From Lachnospiraceae bacterium UBA7205 (GTDB lineage Bacteria; Bacillota; Clostridia; Lachnospirales; Lachnospiraceae): a stretch of 45,244 bases of DNA. The position numbers and the translations under genes were made by a program. The notes beneath the pieces are model-generated. The model saw nothing but the letters and a program-made list of their open reading frames with translations. It had not been told where the DNA came from and searched no databases. Within the stretch, counting starts at the first letter, position 1; each line of letters begins with the position of its first letter. The stretch lies in the NCBI GenBank assembly GCA_002490665.1, contig DKUL01000070.1, positions 2,724-47,967 on the forward strand. The letters are read 5' to 3'. Below, in pieces: positions 1 through 7,478 of this stretch.

Positions 1-2
1 GT

Positions 3-275
3 AATAATGAAGTTGATATTCAAGAGTTAAAAAGCATTTTTAAATATGAAATGGGGGATATTATAAAAGAAAATTATAAAGATTATAATATGGAACCATA
101 CATATGTATTTTTGATGGACGAGAGAATACCGGGATTAAAATAGTTAGGATACGAGATTTTAATTGGTTTCCTCACATGAGACCAGGACTTTATGAGAAT
201 AGTTTAATAGTGGAATTGGAAAAAAGGTTCAAAACAAAAATAAAAAAATGTGTAGATTGGATTCCGTTTGCTTAA
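3..275 (+). CDS. Unrecognised protein, C-terminal part (gene enters from left edge)
   Basis: The frame is open from base 3 to a TAA at 273-275, about 90 residues, so the gene begins outside the window; the Met codon at 51 is internal. The visible part is Lys-rich and soluble, with an aromatic stretch (DFNWFPHMRPG) and no membrane segment. I do not recognise the family. It lies 14 bp before a two-gene ABC transporter and shares its high A+T content, so the three probably form one operon. In such clusters the upstream gene is often a peptide-modification or export protein, but nothing in these residues proves that. The function is left open. Confidence 0.55.
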   Translation, partial: NNEVDIQELKSIFKYEMGDIIKENYKDYNMEPYICIFDGRENTGIKIVRIRDFNWFPHMRPGLYENSLIVELEKRFKTKIKKCVDWIPFA

Positions 276-289
276 GGGAGGGAAATGAT

Positions 290-970
290 TTGAAAAACAA
301 AATACTGGCTTATATGATACTGAATATAAAATCATTGTTAAAGGATAAGATACCATTTGTATGGTCTATCTTGCTGCCATTAGTTATGTACTTTTTGAAT
401 CGGAATCAGATAAATGTCGAAAAGGATCTGGCGTATTGGTGGGTATATATGGTTTTATGTGCATATATATATGGCGTTGGTCTGTATGCCTTGGAATTAA
501 AGGAATCTGGCTGTCTAAGAACGATATTTTCAATAGAAAATTCTCCATTTGTTTTTTTCATGGGAAATCTTATGACACAAATTGTTTTTTGTTTGATAAG
601 CGTGGGATTGTTTAATTTTATAATATATCTGGATAAACAGTTTTCTATGATAAAGATGATTTTTTATAGTATACTTATTATTTTGTTGTGTATTCCAGTT
701 GCTTTTGCGGGGTATGCATTTACTTTGTTAAAAAATGTACATGCGAATACTATTAATACAGCATTTTCGATACTTTTATTTGGAATGTTCATGTTACTCG
801 GTACGGATTCGTGGTTAAATGCATATAATCCTATGTGTTATATGGCAGAAATAGTGATAGCACCATCAAAAACAGGATTCGTTTTGTATAGTGCTATTTC
901 TGTCGTTTTTATAGTGATAGGAAGTATGGGAATATTGAAGTTTAGTCCGAATTCAAATGAGAGAAGATAA
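290..970 (+). CDS. ABC transporter permease-like membrane protein
   Basis: A 226-residue, strongly hydrophobic protein with about six predicted membrane helices, roughly at residues 21-38, 48-68, 90-112, 120-145, 155-175 and 195-215. This is the usual size and shape of a single-domain ABC-2 type permease. I chose the TTG start at 290 because AAGGGAGGG lies 8 bases before it; an upstream in-frame ATG at 248 would overlap the previous gene and lacks a ribosome binding site. The following gene is the ATPase subunit, with its start overlapping the end of this frame region. The cargo is unknown; a peptide or bacteriocin, or self-immunity, is plausible from size and context. The coding sequence is markedly AT-rich, which hints at horizontal acquisition. 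Confidence 0.7.
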   Translation: MKNKILAYMILNIKSLLKDKIPFVWSILLPLVMYFLNRNQINVEKDLAYWWVYMVLCAYIYGVGLYALELKESGCLRTIFSIENSPFVFFMGNLMTQIVFCLISVGLFNFIIYLDKQFSMIKMIFYSILIILLCIPVAFAGYAFTLLKNVHANTINTAFSILLFGMFMLLGTDSWLNAYNPMCYMAEIVIAPSKTGFVLYSAISVVFIVIGSMGILKFSPNSNERR

Positions 971-983
971 ATGGAGGTTTGCT

Positions 984-1565
984 ATGACAGTGACAGATTG
1001 TATTGAAATTCATGATTTAAAATTACCATATCGAGAGCAGAGGGTTCACTTGAAATTTATAAAGGGTATTAATTATTTGAAGGGAAACAACGGATCTGGG
1101 AAAACAATGCTTTTGGATTATATTGCGGGGCTTCATAAAAACACTGGTGATAAAATAAAGGGAAATAAAAGTATTGTATATGTGAATCAGAACATTTTTT
1201 TCTCGGACAGATTATCCGGAATGGATTTTCTTAAGTTTGTGTATCGGCTTGATAATAATACAAAAGGCAGGGAAATTTTTGAAAAGAAATATTGCGTTGA
1301 TGAAGAGATAAATCAAATGATAAAAAAACAATGGGGAATGCTGTCGGGAGGAGAAAGAAAATTTTTGTATGCAATCATTTTGTTATCGCTGGACAGGGAA
1401 TGGTACATATTGGATGAACCATTTGCATTTGTGGATGCTGTCAGGAGAGAGAGGCTTTGGAAAATAATGAATGAAAAAGTGGCAGAGGGAAAGGGAATTA
1501 TTTTAACTTCGCATCAGGAGGATTCCGAAATTGAAAAGTATAGTACTCAGATAGTAACAGTTTAA
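984..1565 (+). CDS. ABC transporter ATP-binding protein
   Basis: A compact 193-residue ABC ATPase. Walker A is GNNGSGKT at residues 34-41, the signature LSGGE is at 120-124, Walker B has YILDEP with Asp144 and Glu145, and the switch His is His177 in SHQ. It should power the adjacent permease at the cytoplasmic face. The start ATG at 984 has TGGAGG six bases upstream (972-977); the longer frame from 957 would overlap the permease and has no binding site. The domain is shorter than the usual 220-240 residues, as in many small bacteriocin-type or YhaQ-like exporters. Together with the permease it makes a complete minimal exporter; the substrate cannot be told from sequence. Confidence 0.85.
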   Translation: MTVTDCIEIHDLKLPYREQRVHLKFIKGINYLKGNNGSGKTMLLDYIAGLHKNTGDKIKGNKSIVYVNQNIFFSDRLSGMDFLKFVYRLDNNTKGREIFEKKYCVDEEINQMIKKQWGMLSGGERKFLYAIILLSLDREWYILDEPFAFVDAVRRERLWKIMNEKVAEGKGIILTSHQEDSEIEKYSTQIVTV

Positions 1566-1683
1566 CAGGAAGCTGAAAGTTGGACTGCTATTCTGATAAT
1601 GGAGTTGGTATAAAATTACTTGAAGTTTTATTGAAAGATGTGTATACTTTCATTACAAATATGATAAAAGGGATTATAGATGT

Positions 1684-2118
1684 ATGAGAGTAGAGATTAA
1701 ATTACAAAAAAATATTCCGGAACCATACGCTGTTATTTACACAGAGCGGATAACAGATGAAATACAGAAAGTAACAAATGCAATTGAAAGTATGGGCAGG
1801 GTAGTGACGGCAGTATTGGACGATAAAATAATCGTGATAAATACTGCCGATGTTTATATGACAAGGGTGGAAGACGATAAAACAATCATATATTGCAGTG
1901 ACAAGAAATATGTGAGCAGGAAACGACTATGTGAACTGGAAAAAGTTCTCGGTGTCGATTTTATGAGGATATCGAAGACAACCCTGATTCATCTGGAATA
2001 TATCAGCAGGGTGGAGCCCTCCTTTAATGGAATGATGCTTTTGACGATGAAAAATGGGTGTAAGGATTATATTTCGAGAAAATATCTTCCTGACTTTAAA
2101 CGGTATCTTGGATTATAG
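1684..2118 (+). CDS. LytTR-domain DNA-binding regulator
   Basis: A 144-residue protein with no receiver domain. The C-terminal ~100 residues are a LytTR DNA-binding domain: the ISKTTLIHLEYISRVEPSFNG region and the closing SRKYLPDFKRYLG helix are typical. The N-terminal ~45 residues form a short amphipathic region. Eighteen bases downstream comes a DUF3021 membrane protein. The LytTR/DUF3021 pairing is a known two-gene arrangement in Firmicutes in which the membrane partner is thought to restrain the regulator. The transcript may start in the 1566-1683 gap, which carries no other gene. Targets are unknown; the neighbouring ABC transporter is one candidate. Confidence 0.85.
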   Translation: MRVEIKLQKNIPEPYAVIYTERITDEIQKVTNAIESMGRVVTAVLDDKIIVINTADVYMTRVEDDKTIIYCSDKKYVSRKRLCELEKVLGVDFMRISKTTLIHLEYISRVEPSFNGMMLLTMKNGCKDYISRKYLPDFKRYLGL

Positions 2119-2135
2119 CAGAATGGAGGTTTGTT

Positions 2136-2567
2136 ATGAATAATTTTGTTTCGTTATTGATGAAAGGAATCGGGACGGCCCTGTCTTTGTTTGCCGTGTT
2201 TGGGATGTTTTTCGACTGGTTTTACGGCGGAAGTCTTGTGTTTGGGGACTGGGCATACACGAAAATGGTTATTGGCGCAGTTGCCGTCGGAGTAGGCTTT
2301 TCTGTCCCGGCGCTAATCTATGAGAGTGAGAAGCTTTCATATGGCATCAAGGTTTTGATACATATGGGAATCGGCTGCGTGATTCTGCTGGTCACAGGAT
2401 TTGCGGTGGGATGGATACCAAGGGAACAGGGCATTCCTGCATGTGTACTGGCAGCTGGTGCGCAGATAGCCGTTGCGATTGTGTGGTGGGCAGGATATAC
2501 ATGGCAGTTTAAGAGGATGGCAAAAAAAATGAACGACAAAATAAAGGAAATGAACGGTGGCGATTAA
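2136..2567 (+). CDS. DUF3021 family membrane protein
   Basis: A 143-residue protein with four predicted membrane helices (about residues 8-27, 41-62, 71-92 and 100-120) and a basic C-terminal tail (KRMAKKMNDKIKEMN). Size, topology and position directly behind a LytTR regulator match DUF3021. It has its own ribosome binding site, TGGAGG, ahead of the ATG. By analogy with other LytTR/DUF3021 pairs it probably holds the regulator at the membrane or inhibits it. That role is family inference and not visible in the residues. Confidence 0.8.
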   Translation: MNNFVSLLMKGIGTALSLFAVFGMFFDWFYGGSLVFGDWAYTKMVIGAVAVGVGFSVPALIYESEKLSYGIKVLIHMGIGCVILLVTGFAVGWIPREQGIPACVLAAGAQIAVAIVWWAGYTWQFKRMAKKMNDKIKEMNGGD

Positions 2568-2612
2568 AAAGATGTCTGGCTGCCCAAAGAGATAGTCGAA
2601 TATGTTTTGGAG

Positions 2613-2641
2613 TTGTGAAAAACGGAAAAGTCGTGTATAGT
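2613..2641 (+). promoter_or_regulatory. Candidate sigma-A promoter for the AAA-ATPase gene
   Basis: TTGTGA at 2613-2618 and TATAGT at 2636-2641 are separated by 17 bases and lie about 30 bases upstream of the ATG at 2670. This suggests the gene is transcribed on its own and not from the DUF3021 operon. Confidence 0.5.
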
Positions 2642-2669
2642 ATTCATTAAGGAAGCGGAGGTGGACTTT

Positions 2670-4259
2670 ATGAAACGGCGATTTAACGTGACAGGCTCCT
2701 GCAGCCCGCAGCGCCATTACATGGTCAGGCTGGATGACAGGCTGAAAAAGATAAAGGAAGACTATGTTGATTATGGCAGTTATTTCGTTATCAACAGGGG
2801 CAGGCAGTACGGAAAGACGACGACGCTGAAGGCGCTTGGGAAATATCTTTTCGGGGAATATGTTGTGTTTTCCCTTGATTTCCAGCAGATGTCTACAAGT
2901 ACCTTTGCAGATGACGTTACATTTGTAAAGGGATTTGTCAACAGGCTGCTGATTTCGTTAAAGCGGATGACTTTTGAGGATAAGGAAAAAGTTGTCGGAC
3001 TGCTGATGGCATTGAAAGAGCATGACGATGCCAGAATGGATGATTTATTTGAATGTATTAGCAGTGTGTGTGAACTGTGTTCACGCCCGATCGTACTGAT
3101 CATTGACGAGGTTGACAGCGCGGGAAATAATCAGGTCTTTGTTGATTTTCTGGCACAGCTTCGCGGCTATTACCTTGCGCGGGATGAGATGCCGATTTTT
3201 CACTCGGTAGTCCTTGCGGGCGTTTACAGCATCAAAAATCTGAAATTGAAGCTGCGTTCCGAGTCAGAACACCAGTACAACAGCCCATGGAATATTGCGG
3301 CTGACTTTAAGATTGCAATGAATTTTTCGGCAGAACAGATTGCTGCAATGCTGGGGGAATATGAAGCAGACCATCAGACGGGAATGGATGTGCATGCGGT
3401 CGCAGAAGAAATCGTTGCATATACGTCAGGCTATCCGGTATTGGTATCAACCATTTGTAAATATATTGATGAGGACTTGTCAGGACATGAATATTTTGAA
3501 AGTCCCCAGAAAGCATGGTCAAGCGTCGGCGTCGCGGAGGCTGTAAAAAATATATTAAAAGTGAGCACGCCTCTTTTCGAGAGTATGGTAAAGCAGCTGG
3601 ATTTGTATGACGAGCTGCGAACCATGTTGGAAAATATCATTTATCAGGGCATGAAGATTCCATTCAGCCCGGATGAAAAAGCGGTCAGCATGGGTCTGAT
3701 GTTTGGCTATCTGACAGAAAAAAACGGACAGGTAGCGATCGCGAACCGTATTTTTGAGATGTATCTGATGAATCTTTTTATGACCGAGGAAGCGGCAAGG
3801 AGTGAAGTCTACCTGCGGGGCGACCGTGACAGGATAGGATTTATCAGGGATAACAGGCTTGACATGTATCTGGTTTTGAAAAAGTTCGTCGAATATTTTC
3901 ATGAAATCTGCGGTGATAAGGACGAAGACTTCATTGAAAGGAATGGGCGTAAGTTTTTCCTGCTGTACCTAAAGCCGATTATCAACGGCACAGGAAACTA
4001 TTATATAGAAGCGCAGACAAGGGATTCAAGGCGAACCGATTTGATTGTGGATTATCTCGGCGAGCAGTTTATCGTGGAGCTGAAGATCTGGCATGGCAGC
4101 GAGTATAATGCAAGAGGGGAAAAACAGCTTACCGAGTACCTCGAATATTTCAACAGGGACAAGGGTTATCTGCTCAGCTTTAACTTTAACCAGAAGAAAG
4201 AAATCGGCGTGAAGGAGATACAGGTCGGAGGTAAAACGATTGTGGAGGCAGTCGTGTAG
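2670..4259 (+). CDS. AAA-ATPase-like protein with C-terminal PD-(D/E)XK nuclease domain
   Basis: A 529-residue protein of the 'predicted AAA-ATPase' / DUF1703 type common in gut Clostridia and Bacteroidetes. Residues 44-51 (GRQYGKTT) are the family's Walker A variant, and IVLIIDEVD with Asp146 and Glu147 is Walker B. The C-terminal part carries a PD-(D/E)XK core: Asp457, then Glu470-Leu-Lys472 in FIVELKIW, followed by the QLTEYLEYF helix. ATP binding and nuclease-type folds are well supported; the biological role of this family is not established, though defence or mobile-element functions have been suggested. The ATG at 2670 follows GGAGGTGG; the GTG at 2661 overlaps that site. A hairpin terminator follows at once, so the gene is a single unit. 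Confidence 0.85.
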   Translation: MKRRFNVTGSCSPQRHYMVRLDDRLKKIKEDYVDYGSYFVINRGRQYGKTTTLKALGKYLFGEYVVFSLDFQQMSTSTFADDVTFVKGFVNRLLISLKRMTFEDKEKVVGLLMALKEHDDARMDDLFECISSVCELCSRPIVLIIDEVDSAGNNQVFVDFLAQLRGYYLARDEMPIFHSVVLAGVYSIKNLKLKLRSESEHQYNSPWNIAADFKIAMNFSAEQIAAMLGEYEADHQTGMDVHAVAEEIVAYTSGYPVLVSTICKYIDEDLSGHEYFESPQKAWSSVGVAEAVKNILKVSTPLFESMVKQLDLYDELRTMLENIIYQGMKIPFSPDEKAVSMGLMFGYLTEKNGQVAIANRIFEMYLMNLFMTEEAARSEVYLRGDRDRIGFIRDNRLDMYLVLKKFVEYFHEICGDKDEDFIERNGRKFFLLYLKPIINGTGNYYIEAQTRDSRRTDLIVDYLGEQFIVELKIWHGSEYNARGEKQLTEYLEYFNRDKGYLLSFNFNQKKEIGVKEIQVGGKTIVEAVV

Positions 4260-4280
4260 CCTGATAAGTAACTGTAGTAT

Positions 4281-4309
4281 AAAAAAGCGTCCAGTCATGG
4301 GCGCTTTTT
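4281..4309 (+). terminator. Rho-independent terminator after the AAA-ATPase gene
   Basis: AAAAAGCG-CC pairs with GGGCGCTTTTT around a short loop (AGTCAT) and ends in a T-run, 22 bases after the stop codon. Confidence 0.75.
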
Positions 4310-4437
4310 GTACTATGTATGGGAAGTGAATGCCTGCACCTTTAAAAATTTATACTGGAAACCGTTGCCAGATTATGTTAAAATGGTACTATTCAGACAG
4401 GACTTAAGATATATTGACCACGAATTAAAACATTGTG

Positions 4438-4558
4438 CAGCGAGCTTGCTCGCGACATGGATGATGACCGGCTAATGCATCCCGCTGCAAAGTCCGTCCG
4501 CATATGGAAATTTTCCGCTTTGCGGCTGGTGCAATACTTACGGCAGATTTCGTCTGCC
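4438..4558 (+). repeat. Hairpin array upstream of cheD, with a degenerate copy of repeat module I
   Basis: Three inverted repeats follow one another: GCGAGC-TT-GCTCGC (4440-4453), CCGC...TTTGCGG inside 4497-4527, and GGCAGA-TTTCG-TCTGCC (4542-4558). The middle unit, CCGCATATGGAAATTT followed by CCGC-TTT-GCGGCTG, matches the repeat at 19367-19406 almost base for base over its core. GCTGCAAAGTCCGT (starting near 4483) is also found in the MITE-like element at 24751-24764. The 4260-4585 gap holds no gene besides the terminator and this array, and the array ends 27 bases before the cheD start. Confidence 0.6.
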
Positions 4559-4585
4559 ATGAGTATAACTATTGGAGGGATGAAT

Positions 4586-5098
4586 ATGGCAGCATTTACA
4601 GTGCAAGAGCTGGAGAGTATGGTTGTTGTTTATATGGGGGACTACAAGACCTCACGCGGTGAAACAAAATTAATGACCAAGGATTTGGGATCCTGTATCG
4701 GAGTTGCGGTCAGGGATCCCCATGTTGGCGTGGGAGGACTTCTGCATGTGATGCTCCCACATTATGGAGGGAACGAAAGGGAATCGTTTGTTCCGGCGAA
4801 GTATGCCGATACGGGGCTTGACGAAATGATTCACACGCTTGTGATGCAGGGGGCGAAACGGGAACATCTGGTGGCAAAGATTGCAGGCGGCGCCCATATG
4901 ATAAGAACTGCACAGGTTCCTGAAAGCAGTGACATATCTTCGAGAAACCTTGAGGCGGTAAAGAAGAAGCTCGGTGAGATGGGCATTCCGGTGCTTGCGG
5001 CTGATGTGGGTGAGTACTGGCCAAGGACTGTGGTGTTTGAGCCTGGAAGCGGCAGCTTCCGGATTCTGACTCCCGGCAAGGAAGAAAAGCTTATCTGA
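4586..5098 (+). CDS. cheD: Chemoreceptor glutamine deamidase CheD
   Basis: A 170-residue cytoplasmic CheD, the family's normal length. CheD deamidates glutamines on methyl-accepting chemotaxis proteins and in Bacillus also partners CheC. The catalytic Cys37 sits in DLGSCIGVAV and the catalytic His54 in GGLLHVMLP; the downstream KYADTGLDEMIHTLVMQGA and KIAGGAHMI blocks are typical. The ATG at 4586 has TTGGAGG seven bases before it; in-frame Met codons further upstream lie in the hairpin array and have no binding site. No other che gene is adjacent, so it is an orphan cheD; a chemoreceptor is encoded 30 kb away in this window. The next gene, 24 bases downstream, is a small helical protein probably in the same transcript. 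Confidence 0.93.
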   Translation: MAAFTVQELESMVVVYMGDYKTSRGETKLMTKDLGSCIGVAVRDPHVGVGGLLHVMLPHYGGNERESFVPAKYADTGLDEMIHTLVMQGAKREHLVAKIAGGAHMIRTAQVPESSDISSRNLEAVKKKLGEMGIPVLAADVGEYWPRTVVFEPGSGSFRILTPGKEEKLI

Positions 5099-5122
5099 CG
5101 AATGAGAGAAAGGGGTGTGTGT

Positions 5123-5311
5123 ATGGGAGAAGAATTGAACGAGATGGAGCTTTTGGAGCGCAACATTATTAAAAGCTACAATGAGCTGCTAAAGACACTG
5201 CTTGAGGAGGGTGACATGGACACGCTCGAGCGGGTTATCACGGACGATGCATACAGATATAAACTGATGGATATGCATACCAGCAAGCTCAAAATAGAAC
5301 ATGAACTGTGA
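5123..5311 (+). CDS. Small helical protein in the cheD operon
   Basis: A 62-residue, acidic, all-helical protein with no membrane segment (MGEELNEMELLERN... to KLKIEHEL). The ATG at 5123 follows AGAAAGGGGTG; an earlier in-frame ATG at 5102 is possible but close to the cheD stop. I do not recognise a family. Co-transcription with cheD is likely, since only 24 bases separate them and a strong terminator follows, so a chemotaxis-related role can be guessed but not shown. Confidence 0.65.
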   Translation: MGEELNEMELLERNIIKSYNELLKTLLEEGDMDTLERVITDDAYRYKLMDMHTSKLKIEHEL

Positions 5312-5318
5312 ACAGGAC

Positions 5319-5353
5319 AAAAAAGGAATACCACACAAAGGTATTCCTTTTTT
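5319..5353. terminator. Bidirectional terminator
   Basis: AAAAAAGGAATACC and GGTATTCCTTTTTT pair across an ACACAAA loop. Each strand ends in a T-run, so the hairpin can stop both the cheD operon and the convergent PHP gene. Confidence 0.88.
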
Positions 5354-5368
5354 GCATATAAATATTTT

Positions 5369-6142
5369 TTATTGATTTAACAGTGACAGGGCAAGCTTTC
5401 TCTTGTGATGGCGGTACATGCTTGCAAAACGGTTGTATACCCAGAAGCTCTCCACAAGGACATGGTTGAGGACGCCAAGCTTCCCCTTTACCGTACCCTC
5501 ATAATATTCACCGCCAAAGTTTGTCTCTCTCTTTTCCTTAATATATGTGACAAGCTCGGATTCGCTTGCAATCTCGTCCTTTAATTCGGTGTACGCAGTC
5601 CCCACGCAGTCGGGATGGTGGGAATCGCTGCCGCCAAACATCGGAAGATTGTAGCGGAACGCAAGCTGGCGCGCCTCCATGTTGGATTCCCTTGACTCGC
5701 AGGAATTAAATGCCTCCAAAAAGTCAAAGTGTCTCATGATGTCAGGATTTCTCTTGTAAGCGCGTGTGCGCGTAATGCTCAGGTGGCGCTCTCCGCAGGG
5801 ATGTGCGGGACCAAGAATACCGCCGTGCCTATGTACGACATCCTGCAAAACCCTCACAGGAAGACCACGGCATTCCATCAAAAGAAGTTTGACGTGCTCC
5901 GGTAAAATAACGAGGATATGGCCTGCATCTATCGTATCGTATTCGATGCCTTTCAAAACAACAAAATCGTTCATTTCCTTTTTTAAGTGGTCACGATATT
6001 CGCGAAATCCATTGTAGGAGTCATGGTCAGTTACAAGCATACCTTGAAAGCCCTTGGATTTCAGGATCTGTATGTATTCAGAAATAGGTATTTTTCCATC
6101 CAGGGAACCTTCCTTTGTGTGGCAATGCATATCTAATTTCAT
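5369..6142 (-). CDS. PHP-domain metal-dependent phosphoesterase
   Basis: A 257-residue PHP protein. The four PHP motifs are visible: DMHCHT near the N-terminus, VTDHDSYNG, GPAHPCG, and the closing GGSDSHHPD. These coordinate the metal cluster for phosphoester hydrolysis; relatives include YciV/RNase AM and histidinol-phosphatase-like enzymes, so the substrate may be a nucleotide or a small phosphate ester. I chose the Met at 6142 because the DxHxH motif normally sits within the first few residues; TGGAGG is 11 bases upstream, which is slightly far. A longer frame from 6190 would add a hydrophobic extension without a binding site. The gene is monocistronic, bounded by a terminator and an AT-rich promoter gap of about 270 bases. 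Confidence 0.83.
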   Translation of the reverse strand: MKLDMHCHTKEGSLDGKIPISEYIQILKSKGFQGMLVTDHDSYNGFREYRDHLKKEMNDFVVLKGIEYDTIDAGHILVILPEHVKLLLMECRGLPVRVLQDVVHRHGGILGPAHPCGERHLSITRTRAYKRNPDIMRHFDFLEAFNSCESRESNMEARQLAFRYNLPMFGGSDSHHPDCVGTAYTELKDEIASESELVTYIKEKRETNFGGEYYEGTVKGKLGVLNHVLVESFWVYNRFASMYRHHKRKLALSLLNQ

Positions 6143-6413
6143 AATAGATGAAACCTCCAAAATAAATAAAGAAAAAATTAATACCCTCAATTACATAGTT
6201 TACTTGATATCGGACAAATAATCAAATATCAATTTATGGAAAGCTGGTAAAAAAATAAACAAATTTTTTTGCAATTCATTGGTAAAAATATAAACAGTCA
6301 CAGATTCTTTAAGATTTTATGAAGATTTGCAATTGGAAGTTGACATTGGAAAACGCATATTCTATAATGATGAACTTAGGAACTGTCGGAATGATTTGAT
6401 GTGGAGGATTATT

Positions 6414-7100
6414 ATGAAAGAGAGGGCAAACAGCATTTGCAGGTCTGCTGCCGGGCTGGTGACACAGTACAAGTCACTTGTTATCATGGCAGTGTATGCA
6501 GTGTTTTATCTGGCAGCGTTTTTCTATCTGGAGAAACGCACTGTGGCAGTACATGAGATTAATTTTGGAATTGACGCGTATATACCGTTCTGTGAGATTT
6601 TTATCGTGCCATATCTGCTCTGGTTTGGGTATGTGGCGCTTACGGTTGTATATCTGTGCATCAGGGACAAGGAGGAAAGTGAGAAGCTGGTGGCATTTCT
6701 GATGGCAGGCATGACTATTTTTATTGTCGTTTCCGCCGTGTTTCCAAACGGACACAACCTTCGCCCGACTACTTTTGCAAGGGACAATATTTTTATTGAT
6801 TTAATCAAAAACCTGTATCAGGCAGATACACCGACGAATATTCTCCCGAGCATTCATGTGTACAATTCGGTAGCCATTATGATTGCAGTATGCAGGAGCA
6901 GGTGCTTTGAAGGGCACAGGGTTGTTAGGGCAGCCATGCTTGGGCTGGGTGCGAGCATCATCTGTTCGACAGTGCTGATTAAACAGCATTCAATGCTCGA
7001 TGTGCTGCTGGCGCTGCTGTTGTCGGCGGTAATGTACTCCATCTGCTATAAGAGGGCGGACGTCAGGGAGAAAAGCGTTTCCAAATATAAAAATATCTAA
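6414..7100 (+). CDS. PAP2-family membrane phosphatase
   Basis: A 228-residue integral membrane protein of the PAP2 / inositolphosphotransferase type. About six membrane helices are predicted. The phosphatase core is visible as NGHNLRP, the central PSIHVYNS (PSxH motif), and KQHSMLDVLLA with the His/Asp pair of motif three. Such enzymes remove phosphate from lipid phosphates or isoprenoid pyrophosphates at the membrane. The ATG at 6414 follows GTGGAGG by six bases; a TTG-initiated longer frame at 6327 is unlikely. Substrate (phosphatidate, undecaprenyl pyrophosphate or inositol lipid) cannot be told. Confidence 0.8.
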   Translation: MKERANSICRSAAGLVTQYKSLVIMAVYAVFYLAAFFYLEKRTVAVHEINFGIDAYIPFCEIFIVPYLLWFGYVALTVVYLCIRDKEESEKLVAFLMAGMTIFIVVSAVFPNGHNLRPTTFARDNIFIDLIKNLYQADTPTNILPSIHVYNSVAIMIAVCRSRCFEGHRVVRAAMLGLGASIICSTVLIKQHSMLDVLLALLLSAVMYSICYKRADVREKSVSKYKNI

Positions 7101-7112
7101 GAATATCAAAAG

Positions 7113-7143
7113 AAAAAGGACATCTTCCGCAGATGTCCTTTTT
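7113..7143. terminator. Bidirectional terminator
   Basis: AAAAAGGACATCT and AGATGTCCTTTTT form a 13-bp stem around TCCGC, with T-runs on both strands, between the PAP2 gene and the convergent antitoxin-like gene. Confidence 0.88.
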
Positions 7144-7157
7144 GATACGTATTTTTG

Positions 7158-7355
7158 TCATTTTAATGTCTTCGCCGATGTGTTTAACACGACAAAACGA
7201 GAAATACTGTCGTAGTTTTCTTCCGGCAGGATAAAAACCTTTCGTCCGCTTCGTAGGCTGAGGGATACGGCACCGCTGCCGCTGTTTATCTCGTCGCATA
7301 TCTCATTAAAATTGTTTTTCAGGGAAGTGAAATCCATTTCTTTTAATTCTTTCAT
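7158..7355 (-). CDS. Phd/YefM-like orphan antitoxin-type protein
   Basis: A 65-residue protein (MKELKEMDFTSLKNNFNEICDEINSG... then AVSLSLRSGRKVFILPEENYDSI). The pattern of a short strand and helix, followed by a 'repurposed ligand' strand RSGRKVFILPEENYDS, resembles Phd/YefM antitoxins (compare R-N-G-x-x-V-x-x-x-x-E-x-Y-x-S-L). The start at 7355 has AGGAGG eight bases before it. No RelE/YoeB/Doc-like toxin frame exists on either side: the neighbours are PAP2 and a glycerophosphodiesterase. It may be a solitary regulator left after toxin loss, or a stand-alone repressor. Family assignment is moderate because the protein is short. Confidence 0.6.
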   Translation of the reverse strand: MKELKEMDFTSLKNNFNEICDEINSGSGAVSLSLRSGRKVFILPEENYDSISRFVVLNTSAKTLK

Positions 7356-7478
7356 GGGGAATCCTCCTAATTCCTTCTTGGGGTTGCCTGTATCATCCAT
7401 TGGGGAATGGGATGACAGGCATTGTGTAGGACTATATGTTTATAATATACCCAATTTTTGCCAAAAATACAAGGGATT

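Noticed and set aside
2337..2717. 126-residue minus-strand frame over the DUF3021 gene
   Set aside because: It is antisense to a well-supported membrane protein and to the promoter region at 2613-2641; there is no ribosome binding site.
4433..4585. N-terminal extension of CheD
   Set aside because: The extended frame runs through a hairpin array with no ribosome binding site, while TTGGAGG sits correctly before the ATG at 4586 and gives the normal family length.
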